From Anisakis pegreffii (taxonomy: Eukaryota; Nematoda; Chromadorea; Rhabditida; Anisakidae), in assembly GCA_035041965.1 (NCBI GenBank), contig JAPYMA010000587.1, positions 1-64,000 of the forward strand: 64,000 nucleotides of DNA. The letters run 5' to 3'. Numbering within the stretch: position 1 is the stretch's first letter; the number at the start of each line of letters is the position of its first letter. Position numbers and translations under genes: made by a program. The notes below the pieces were generated by a model that was not told the origin of the DNA, did no database searches, and saw nothing but the letters and a program-made list of their open reading frames with translations. Below, in pieces: positions 13,101 through 25,100 of this stretch.

Positions 13101-16100
13101 GGTTTTGTTTTTTCGTTTCTTCGCTCATCTTCGCTTTTGTGTTTTCGTTTCTGCAAAATTCGTACTTTCGCTAATATTCTTGCAGTTTTTTCTCAAAATG
13201 GAATGATTATGACAGCTCCTGGGATCAGGGATGGATTTTGATGCAGTATGAATGCTGTTTTCTTGGTTATTTTTCTGAACATTTTAACGGTGTTTATCGT
13301 AATCGACAAACCGGGATTGTTCGACTATTCCAGGAGGAGTCGAAAAATTAAAAATCTAGAGGCGAGTGGAACGCTTTCGGCGAAAAAGAATGGTCGAGAA
13401 GCTGTCGAACAAACGGTGGAAGATTTGGTCTCCCGAGAGAATGATTTGGAGCGAGAGAAGGATGGCGCAAAGCAAGATTCTAATTCGTGAGTTTCAGTCA
13501 ACAAGTAGTTGACATTTCGTTCGGAAAATGTTCTCCCGCATTTAAAAGAATCTTCAAATGTATTGTTTTGTTTAACAGAAATGGGAATTGAAACGAATAT
13601 CATGAATAGAAGATGATCGATTCATTAATAGAATTGTGCGGGCAAGCGATTTCTGAGCACGTTACCGCACTATACGAAAGTGGTGGTGGATCAGTGAAGA
13701 GATATGGGTATCGTCTATCTTTATGAGTGCACAGTTAATGGAAAAAAGTGGCAATTTTTTGATTATCATTTTGTAGGTACGGTCCTCAACCACCCAAGCA
13801 AGTCACCGCTGAGGATGCTGAGACAGATGATCGTGTGAAGGGATTGAAGACGAAGGATTCGAAATGCAAAAAGGTAACGAATTGATCATTCAGAGATTCG
13901 TGAAAATTCTGTCAAACGAGAGCTCTACTGATATGTCGTTTTTTATTCAATGACATAGTAAGTTCAGTCGCGATGTCGTTTGTTTTTCTTGTTTGTTTTT
14001 TTTTTAAATTTCATCGCGTCATAGCTTTCGCATGCTTTACTTGAATTGATTGAAGGTTTGTTTTTTTAAGGATAAAAGTGAAAAGAAGAAAAAGAGAAGA
14101 AAGAGGAAGAAGAAAGGTGTAGATTTGAGTGAGACTGAAGAGAAAGATGAGAGCAAGGATGCGCAAGAGTGTGAGCAACAGGATGAGAACGCAACCAGTG
14201 AATTGAATGGAGTTGAGCCAGGCGAAATCCTTGAACGTGATCAAGAACCAACACCAACGTATGAGTTTGTGAAATGTTATTTTCGTCGGTTTCGTAAAAT
14301 ATTGTTTCTTTTTGTTGTTTTTGTTGTTGCTGCTGCTGATAATCACTGTTCTTAATTGTTGTATCAAAGAACGTGATTGATCATGATGAGCGGCAGTCGT
14401 TGTGTTCAGCTGTTGCATGCAAATTTTCAGCAAATCATCTATGAAGTAGCTCGGTAAGTGCATAGCATAAGTGAATGCTAAAGATGTTATGTTTGCTGAA
14501 ATTGGCAGGTTTAGAATAATGATATATGCACACAGTTTTGGTTGATACGGTTGATCGCTTTACAGAATTGTATCGTCCAAGTCAACGATTGCCTACAAGT
14601 GTAGTTTCTCGTATGAATGAATAGGGTGGTGCAAATAACTCACTGAAAAATAATTGAGACTGAATACATGGTCATGTGGGAAATGGATATCAATTGCACT
14701 TGGTAGTAACATTAATAACATAGCAGTATTTTCGATACCTTTAAATTGGTTGTTTTTTGGTTTAGTGAGTTGAGAAAAATGCAGAATAATGCGATATTAT
14801 TGAATAAACATGAGTTGCGCTAGCTTTTTTTTCCTGCTTCGGTGCGATCGTCAGTAGATGTGGAACAGTGAACTCGCTTTGACTTAGCAGCCACTTATTT
14901 TAATTAGCATTTCGATGAGTTCCTTTCCAACGAAAAAAAAGTTCGTTGCAAAGTGAATTATATTCATTCAAAGGCTGCGCTCTTGAAAAAAGAACACATC
15001 ACATCATATCAAGCATGTCAATCTCCTCTCAATCACCTTTATTGATGTTACATTTTTTCTCATCGAATCTACTCTATATACACTCATCTTAAATTTTCCG
15101 ATAACCCTTAATTGTTGAATTTGAATTTTGCAAAAAAATTTTCAACGATTTCAGTCGGTAATATTATTCACAGTGATTCAATGTAGGCTGCTGAATCATG
15201 TTGGTATGTGTAAGATGTGTAAAGCGTAAGCTGTTCTGTTTTGATAGTGGTGGCGCATATACGCTCACCTCATTTGCTGGACAAACCCTCTGATTCAGTT
15301 CAGCAATGTGGAAGCTCAACATGCGAAATGAATTATCAGTCGTTGAGAAGTCTCTATGAAAAGTTTCTGCGAAATGCATTTCAAATAATTTTAACAATTC
15401 TATGCATGGTCGGGAATACGAGGAAACTGATTGACGTGAATGTTCCTTAATGTTAGCAGCAAAAATATTGTAATGTTGATTCGCACACTCGATTAAACGC
15501 TCAAATTGGTTGGTGTTTTGGAGTTGCCAGATTGAACGTCAGTAATTCAGGTCATTCGTGGATGAATCAGAAGGATTGAGCGTAGTCTTCATCGGTCCTA
15601 AATGGGACACAATCGCAACGAGAAGTGAACAAACGAGAGCGATGACGCAAAAAACTGATGAACAAAATAAGAGTAAGGAAGTGCAGCCACCAAAGGTAGT
15701 GATATTGTACTTGCTTCATAGGAATATAGGAATTCATAGGAATTCTCTTAACGTCCGAATTTGTTGAGCAATTTTTTCAAAATGATTAATGATTCATCGA
15801 AGAGTGATTCGAGTCGTTCAAGAAATCAGATGATTTGGGTGTTTGGGGGAAAATCAAAAGTGGCCTACGACTTATTCCTTTTATTGTTCGTTTATGAAAC
15901 TCTGTTCTGTGACATCAAAACGGCCTAGGAAAATGGAGTAAAACAATTTCATGCTTCGGAAGAATTTGATTTCAATTTCAGCAATTCTACCAAAAATACA
16001 TTCGTGAAACACTTACCACCCCGATCATAACATTCACATCAAATCCATTAATGGCTGAAAGTTTCTCGGAACTCAAAAGACAATTCGACGACTCGGATGG

Positions 16101-19100
16101 ACCGCGAAGATTTATTCAAGCTTCTAAACAATTTCAAACGGTAATGTGACTTCAGGTTTCTGCAGAGTATCAATCCATCATTTTAATGTAGACATCTTCA
16201 GAATTTAAACCGTTAATCTTATGAAGTGTTTAGTTTGCATTTACGATTGCTGAGAGATTCAGACTTCGTGCAGATTTCATCCGTATTGTTTCTGGTGAAG
16301 TGATAATCGTGTTCTATATCATTATATCATTGCAGGCAATGGGTACTCTTAGCGAAAGTTCGTTGGGATCGAAAGAAGCAGAAACGGTGATTCCACAGGT
16401 GTGTACATGCAATTGCGTGTGTTCTTCATTCTCATCCAAACGATAGTTTAATTGAGTTCTATTCGCTTATTCTGTTTGTTTCAGGTTGCTGCTTCCGAGC
16501 AAACTGAGCCCCCAGCGTTGAGCAAATGGAAATCTTTTAAAGAATGTCGGCGAGAACGACATCACGAAAGGAGGAAAGCGAAAAAAGAGAAAAAACTGAA
16601 GAAACGCGCTGCCCGCGAGAAGGAGCAATTGCTTAATGCCGTGCTGAATGAAGACGAAAGTGTAGTGGCGGAAAGGTCGGAAGCTAGCGATAGAGGAGAT
16701 GAGGAGAGCGGAGAATTGCTGTGGTACAATGCGGACGTCCCATCCAATGATGAACGTCAGAAAACCTGTAATATTGACAAATCAGTGGACACTCACATAA
16801 GGGATCGGGATATGGCAACTGATGACGCATCAGAAGCAGTTCCAGAAGCACAGCACAAGAGAATTCGTCACGAATCTTTGAATGATGCCGTGGATGATGG
16901 GTCGTTTAGTACAACAGAACGCCACATTGAGCAAGAATCAGAACCAGGAGAGCTGGAGCCAGCTGCGAAACGGCCGAAACATACGCAGTCGGAAACGGTG
17001 GCCACGGTTTCGGAAAGTCGAAAAGTGGAGAAGGGAACTCAAGCGGATGAGGAGCGCGTTGCCTATAAGAGGGAAATTATTAAACGCAGAATGGAGGAGG
17101 AAGAAGAGGACGAGCTGAGCAGATTGCGGTAAGCGGCTCTTTTTTTTCATCCTTTTTTGGAATTAACCTTCCTTTTAGTGATATTTCTGGATGCAATTTT
17201 CCTTCAGTGATATTTCTGTCGTTCTTAGTTCTTAAATTGCGAACATGGCGAAAAGATTTTACGAATGGATATTAAAATGCATAAAAGATATGAAGATTAT
17301 CATACAGCGCAATGCCAAAACAATTCGATTAGGAGTATTGACAGAACGAAATGAGCATTATTGTTGTTGTTGTTGTTGTAGCTATGAGGCACTAAGAAGT
17401 AAGACGAAACGTTTGATGAACGACCTTCGTTCCGAAAGACGGCGTCTGAAGCGTGAACGACTGCGTGCCACGTTGGCGATGCGTCGTGCACGTGGTTACG
17501 ACGATGAGATCAGTGTGGATGATATTCTGATGGTGGCCGATACGTCTGAATCATCGAACACTGACGAGTCTGGTGACGGTTTGGAGAGTCGAGCCGAAAA
17601 AATTATCAGTATCAAGGTGAGCCGAAAAAAAGTTGGTGATTCAACTGAAGACGAAACGTTTTCAAACGTTCATAGCATTGATCTGATGTGAAATGCTATC
17701 ATAGAAATCTGCATCTAGTTGTTTTGGGTGGCAAGAACTGACTATGATTGTGTGATCAAAGCTACCGAAGTTATTGTTTTCGTTATTGCCTGTCGTTGTC
17801 CTAAACAAGGTTTATAGTTGTTTGCAACTGCGCTTGACGGGTTTTTATTCGTAGTGTTGGCTTTAGCTATCCATTAGATTTTTCGATGAAGTGAGATTTG
17901 TCGATCAAATTTCCGGTAACGCGATAGACAACACAACCAACCATGAAACCATGTTTTCCATCATTCGAATGAGGTCAAACTTAATGAGCCGTGCAATTAT
18001 AGTGCCATACAAATACATGGGATCGCCATGCGAATATCACTTTTCTTTATTTTCGATTACATTCGAATGATATCCGGTTACTCGGATAAAACTCCGTTCT
18101 GTTTTGTCTGCTTCGCGTTCCTAGAGTATTCAGTGGTTCGCGGCTGCAAAGTTTCATGCTTGATATTTGTTCATACATTATGTTTTATGAAAGAGCCAAT
18201 CGATCGATTGATGATCAATCGATGGTAATATTTCAAATCAAGAAAAAAACATTCGTAGTGGAATGTCTTCATTCTTACTTTATAGTTTACAAGGTTGTGC
18301 GCTCGAAAATTTTATCAACATTTCTGAAATGAAACAGTATCTGTTCAGCATAGTAATGCTGATGAGCTCATAGCAGTGAGCGAGTGAGTGTATCATTTGG
18401 TCATTTGAGCATATCGGTTCAGCCAAATGTAAATCTTTGTCGAATGTTCAGTGGGAAAGAGTTACTGTTTAGGTGGTAGCCTTAAATGGATGATATGTCT
18501 CTTTGCGGTGATAAATTTCAAGATGGTGAAGAGCGTGATTTGGTGATATGTAGATTTGCATGAGTTGGAAATGAAGCATCGCTTGGAGTTGTTTTGAGCT
18601 GGGTGCGATGTGTATCAGATGGCATCGATAGTATCACATTCAATTTAAGCACGTGATTCGAGTTGGGCATATTTTGTATTATGGCGATTTATTGCTTGAC
18701 CAATATCGCTTTGTGTTGATGATATTATGGATGCTGCAAGCATATGTGCACGGGCGTTGACTGGAAGACTTAACGAGTGAAGGATACAGATGAGCCGAAC
18801 GTAGGAATAAATAAATCTATGAAGGGAATTGAATGATGTATAGTTAAGAGCAAATGAATGATCGCCGTGGCTTTTGAATGAAGCGCTTATGTGTATATGA
18901 TCACCATCATCATCTATTATCTTTATCTAAATTGTATCGTAAATGAGTGAAATTGGCAAATTAAAGAGTTGAGGAGAGCGAATTACTGACGACATTTGAT
19001 GGCCTCTTCGTCGGTTCGGCATTTCATCTCGTTAACGGTCATCATCACATAACATTATCCTGAATGGGAGACGAAACCATCCTCTCATTTCGTTTTGTGG

Positions 19101-22100
19101 CTTATTTCTTCGCTTCATTCCTCTAGTTTCGTTACAATCATCATCATGCTCATCATCATCGTCATTCCAACAACATCGCCATTACCAGATGGCTGCTGGC
19201 GTCGCATCGGTTTCTGGCTGTATTCACACCTTCGCTAGCACCGACGGTGATTGCTGCTTTAATTCGGATTCATCGCCCGTAGATTCCGCTCTTTGTAACT
19301 GGACATAAGTGATTTCCATCGGGGAAAGCGTCATTATCCTGTATTACATTGTGAGAATGGATATGCCGATGTGAATAAATGCTGACGTCTGTAGAAACGG
19401 CTAGAAGACGAAGAAGGCTGCCTCCACTTTTTCGTAAGTGATCCGTCGTCTTTGCATGACCTATGACAGTTTGCTTTTTGTATCTCACATCAGTCAGTGC
19501 CCATGCCGTATTTGTTTTCATTCCGTCTACGATGAGTCCAGTTACAGCGTTATCTTTAGAGTTTTCTGAACCTTTTGAAACTGCAGACAACTCCCTCCGA
19601 AGATTCGAGCAGGAAAATTGCGAATGATCGTCCGTTTGAGAGCTTGTCCGGTTGATTCGTGTGTCTGTATGCATGGTGGCTTAGAAATGTGGTATTGATT
19701 GTTTTTGGATGTCTTCATTCATACGCGGAGATTTGCATTAACAAGTTTCAATATATTTACAACCTATTTATAAAAGCAAACTTCGAACAGTACTATCATT
19801 GGTGACTGGGTCATCAATTCAAGTGACTCACTGCACGATCCCTTTTCGGAATCATATCTTATATGGTCGTTGTTTTGTTTGAGAGCATTGTTGTTATTAT
19901 ACGTTGGACTCACATTTCTAACTAATTTAATTTGCATAACTCGTCGTTTATGTGTTATTCGTTTTCACATTATATTCGCTAAATTATCGTTCAGATCAAA
20001 AATTTAGTCGTGACATCCCAATTTTCATTTGGTTCGAAACTAACTATTCGTTTACAACAAAAACAACTAGTAAAATCGAAAAATAGCAACTATATAAAAC
20101 CCTCAGGGAGGTAGAGGAATGAGTTGGAAATAATCTGAAGTATAATGAAATGATAACCGTCAATTCCCTCCTAATGATATCTATCTTTTTCAGTGTTTTC
20201 TCAAAATTGTCTCGTGTTCCGCGTTTAGGAAATTCATCATTCTACGGGTTCCATTACGGAACCGGTATTCGTCGCGAAAAACCTGAACAGCGCAATTGTT
20301 TGTTGGTGAATTTTAATCATAAATCACGGCGTTGAATTGAATTGAATTGAATTCAGTTCTACCGTACCCTTTTATTCATTTCGAGCAAGTTTTTCTTCGT
20401 ATTTGAGTAATGATTTCCGTCATGAACAACCCGCCGCAGTTTGTGTTACGATAGCATAATGCATGGAGCATTACCCTAAACGAAGCACTGAAACGAAATG
20501 TTGTACAGTAGTTGATCGCAGTTCAGATTTTGCTATTTGGAAGCATCGATTGGCAGTTGAGCAAGGTAAAGAATGTATCAGGAGAAATATCATCGGTTAG
20601 GCTTCAGAGAGTTATTTTATCCGCATAAAGTGAATTTGAATGTATACAACCAGTGGCGTAGTAAAGGGGACACATAGGATGCCCCCTACTCCCCATCAGC
20701 CCTGGAAAAAAACGGCTATGACACTGCATTCAGTTCAGTAGTTTCAAAAATTGTTGGATGCTATCGTACTTTTCTATGAACTGATATTAAGCCAAAAAAT
20801 TCTCATATTTGCTTGACAGTTACCTATCGTATTGTATATGTATTTGCAAAAATTATTTCGTTCCCCAGCTTTAATCGAATACACACCTAATTTTGGAATT
20901 ACAGCAAATGCTTTCCATTAGAGAGGGAGTCAAGCACTAGTGTATTTCTAGAAAATGAGAAGTTCCCTCAATTTGTGAGTGTTGAGTAAATTTCATTATT
21001 GCACTCATCAGCAGCGTCATGCGCTCGAGCGTTGTTGTGTTGAGTTGATTTCGTGTTGGTTGGTTGGTTTGTTTGTATGTGTATGTGCAACATCACAATG
21101 TTCTTCTCTCAAGAAACATGTTGAATTACCGTATACAAGTTGAATGTATTCAAAAGAATTCAAATGACACCAAGAGAAGAGCAAGAAAGAGCAAAAGAAA
21201 GATATTATTCAGATGTTCAAACAAACAAATTGCTCACAGTACATACAATATGAATAGAATAGTACACACAAGACATCGAAATTTATTCTCTTCAATACAA
21301 CGACTGATGACGACTTTCTGTATATAGATGAATGAATAAGTTGAGCATTTTGCAATCGCTGCATTTTTAATTAAAATTTTTATGAGATAAATCCGGCGTT
21401 GTGTTTATCGAACGTTGTGGTGGTGGTGTTTAGTCGGCACAACGAACCGTCAGTAGTACTGTCATTCAGAGTTTTTTCATTCAAATTCTCTAGAAAAGTC
21501 ATTTTGAGAATTTTATTATGTGTATTCAGTCGGCTTTTTTGAGCATTCCTGGAAATCATATAAGAAGTCAAGCAAGAAAGACGGAAAGAACACAGGCAAA
21601 CAACCAACAATTGCAGACAGGAATACTTGAGCGTCGTCTGAGTGGTTTAAAAAGGTCGTAGAATCTTGAAATAGCCCTCTTAGTCAACTAAACTTCAACG
21701 TCTGCCTGTTTTTGGCTCTTTTGATTCATCAAAAGTAAAACATTCATTATTCTTATTCATCTGGAAGCTAAGATGTTTTTTGTTCGCAATTTCTCTGTCG
21801 TCTTTAAGTTTTCGTGAAATTTTGAGAATTCTTTAAAGATTGTTTCGTTTTTCCTTCTTTGTTTAGTTTCCTTCCTTTCACTGACTTCATTCATTTCATT
21901 TCGCTTCCTTTCATCTTGTCTCCTTTCTTGTAGCAGCACTTCCCCTCAATGTCATGAAGATTGAATTGAATCTGTTGTGTGTTCAGTGAGCACATGCTAC
22001 CGTAATGCTACGAAAAATGAATGCTAAATAGAGAGGTGTACTTTTTTCGCATTTGCACTGCAAGCATTTGATGAAATGAAACTTTTTTGCCTCAGAAATG

Positions 22101-25100
22101 GATTCGTTTTCTTTTGAATCGAAAACAGTTTATTTTTGATGAAGCGATGTATAGATGCGATGAGATTGTGCAAGATTTTGTCCGTAAAACGTGGACTGTT
22201 GATCGATAGATTCGATTTTGAAATCAGTATGCATACCATACTCGAGTACATCTCATTGGGTATCTTCTGAAAATACCATTTCTTGTTTTGAAATATTAAT
22301 AGTCATCAAGCTCGAAGTCTGCGCTGAGCATCTTTGATTAATGCATAATTAGTTCAAACTAGTGGTGTCGAACTTTAATGGGGCTGGGGTGGATGAGATG
22401 AAGTCAATTTGAAGGATCAGCTTAATCTGAAGATAAGTTCCCTTCTATCCGCTCCACTTTCAATAATAATTCGTTTCTGCATGAAATTTCATCTGAGGTC
22501 TAAGCTCTACACCTTTTCATCTTTAGCCTTAGCTTAATGACAATTTCGCTCATGATTCAATCCCTTCGAAACGGCATTGCTAAAGTCCTTCAGTTCACCA
22601 CTACATTTGTTGGTTTCTTGATCTATTTGCGAAGTTTTTCTGATCCAGGTGACGAAAATTTTGCGAAACATCTTTTCACTAGTTTCAGAAGAGAGCGAAA
22701 AAAAGCACATTCCTTAGAACATTTTTGCAGTTTTGATAGAAGTTTGCTTCAGGTACGACGCATATTGCATATGTGTTGTTTGCATACAGCGCTTAATTTG
22801 ATTTTTCTGCTATTATTCGAAGTTGAGTAAGTGAACTTGAGGTGCGAATAAAGCCGAAAAAACAACGATCTCATTAGAAGAACCCATATGATACTGCATA
22901 ATGTGCATAATGCTTTTATTTATTGGCTGTTTGGTAAAAAGACTTTGCCGACATTTAGATGCGAAAACATATGCGTTTGAATATCGAATATCGAATTATT
23001 TTCTTGTTTTTTTGTTGCTTTTCGCGTACTTTATTCGCATTATTTTCCAGACTCCTATCAAACACCGTTATCATTTTCCATAAAAATGAGTCTTACAGTG
23101 CAAATGTGTTGAAGTTGAAAATTGTTTCTTCGAAAAACTTCAAAGCATCATCGCAATGCACTTTGAAATATTTGAATCTGATACGCGATGCGATGTGAAA
23201 GAGTTTAATTGGAATAACTGGTAACAACTAACAAAAATTTCGACTTCGAATTTGCCAAATGAAAAGTGAATGTGATTTGATAGGAATCATCTCATCCACA
23301 CACCTTAGCAGTAATCACTAATGCGTAGATGGAGTAAACTTATGTTAGTGGTGAGCAGATCCATAATTAGAACGAATAAAAGTAACCACAATTTTATCGT
23401 GCAACTATGAGATAATAAGCATTTTCAAATCGAAGATGCTTATTAAAAACGCGAACTGGACAGTCCCTCAATCTTTGGAGGCAGCAAGTCGATGGATGCA
23501 TTTTTATGCGTCGTTCAATGACTTGTTCGTTTCAAAATGAGTCTCGAAAAGGGAGAAATGTTTTTTGGATTGGCTAAATTACTTGGAATTGACGTACTTA
23601 CTGAATGGATCAATTTTTATTGTCGTTTTTTTGGCGAAATTCATGTTTGACTATAGAAATGGCATAGCTACCGTATCGCACACATACACCAACCAACCGT
23701 CATCATAACTATGCACATATTTATTGTTGTGTCGAAGTAACAGACAGAGATTTTGATTTATGGATTTATTTTGGAGTTTGGTTTTTTTTTCGTCTCATTT
23801 TAAGAGGATTCTGAGGGAACCGATAATATTTTTAGAATGTGCGCATATTGAAAGTGCTCCGCATATTCAGGAGCCTGTATATTGCGTTCGTCTGAATACT
23901 CATGTGAATGAATCTCAGTGAGTCGATTTTATTTTCTGTTATTTATTTGGAACATTTCAGAAGAAACAACTGATAAAACGAGCACGATTGGAGGATGCAG
24001 CAACGGGAGTTGATAGCAGTAGCAGCAGCAGCAGACGCAATAGCAGGTACATTAATTTCGTTTGTTTACGCGATTTATTTTTGATTTTCAGTTGAGCTGT
24101 TATTAGACTGCTGTTGTTGGATTCTATTTTAAGTTATGGAAGTTTTGTCGGGTGTTTTTGGAACATTGAACTAATTGATGTATGATAGCAACCAGTACCA
24201 GTTCAATTCAGTATTTAATTAAAATTCTGGTCAGAGTTGAGCGATTTTTTTGGGGGTTCCGTGGTGCAAATTGATCCAATTGAATTCTCGATCATGAATC
24301 GTAGGGAAGCATGAGGATTGGAGGAGCAATTACCGATAGAATTTCAACGAAAATATTGATTTTTGTGCTACTATGTATGCATATCACTCTGAAAGATCAG
24401 ATTTTCACAGAGTGATGAGAAACGAATCTGCGGATCAACGAATGAACTTCTCGAAAGTCTTTGATTTAATTATCTCTGAGTTCATGGGATGTGTGATGTT
24501 ATATTATATTGATGTTTTGGCCGAGAGAGCGGGATAGGGTATAGTTCTGGAATCGTAATTAGTATTGCTGGTTTGGTGTCGTCGTCGGATTTTGGTGCTT
24601 CGGTCGTTGCTCAGTCCCAATCAGTCAGTATTGCCTGCGTTTGCCAGTAAAAACCCATTACCATTCACATTTAAAAAGCAATTTATGGGCAATGTTGAAG
24701 CCTAATTACGACCATATTTATTGCGTTTTAGCTGATAGTGCTGCTACTGCATAAAGGAGTAGTCAGTAGTTGGAGACACGTCAAATCCATACGTAATCAT
24801 AAGCATTAAAGATCTTGCACACACATATGCATATCACAAATATGTGTATGCACACAGTCCCTATCTCCTTGATCCTCCCTCTTATCCGCATGATGGATGA
24901 ATGACTGACTTCACAACCATGGAATATCGATTCGTTGGTATCTGTGTAGGACATATGTTTGAATAGTACTTCTTAAGCTCGTGAAGTAGGTTTTCAGACT
25001 GAACGGTATGCCTTTACCAAGGGGATTCCAGAAATTGTATGAAAAATTGAAGCCAAACCAAAATTGAATTGATTCTCAATGGGTCTCTGAATAAGTAGTT

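Larger units (their letters stand above)
17617..23960 (+). other. Intron 21 (6.3 kb)
   Basis: The donor is AAG|GTGAGC at 17617 and the acceptor ACATTTCAG ends at 23960. It is the longest intron of the gene and contains a 134-codon antisense frame (19270-19674, listed separately) and a GAATT repeat at 20332-20354. An additional cassette exon cannot be excluded, but none is needed, because exons 21 and 22 join in phase 0. Confidence 0.6.

Noticed and set aside
13681..13707. Possible 27-base exon between exons 14 and 15 of the large gene
   Set aside because: It would keep phase, but its acceptor reads ACGAAAG with no pyrimidine tract. Exon 14 joins exon 15 directly in phase without it.
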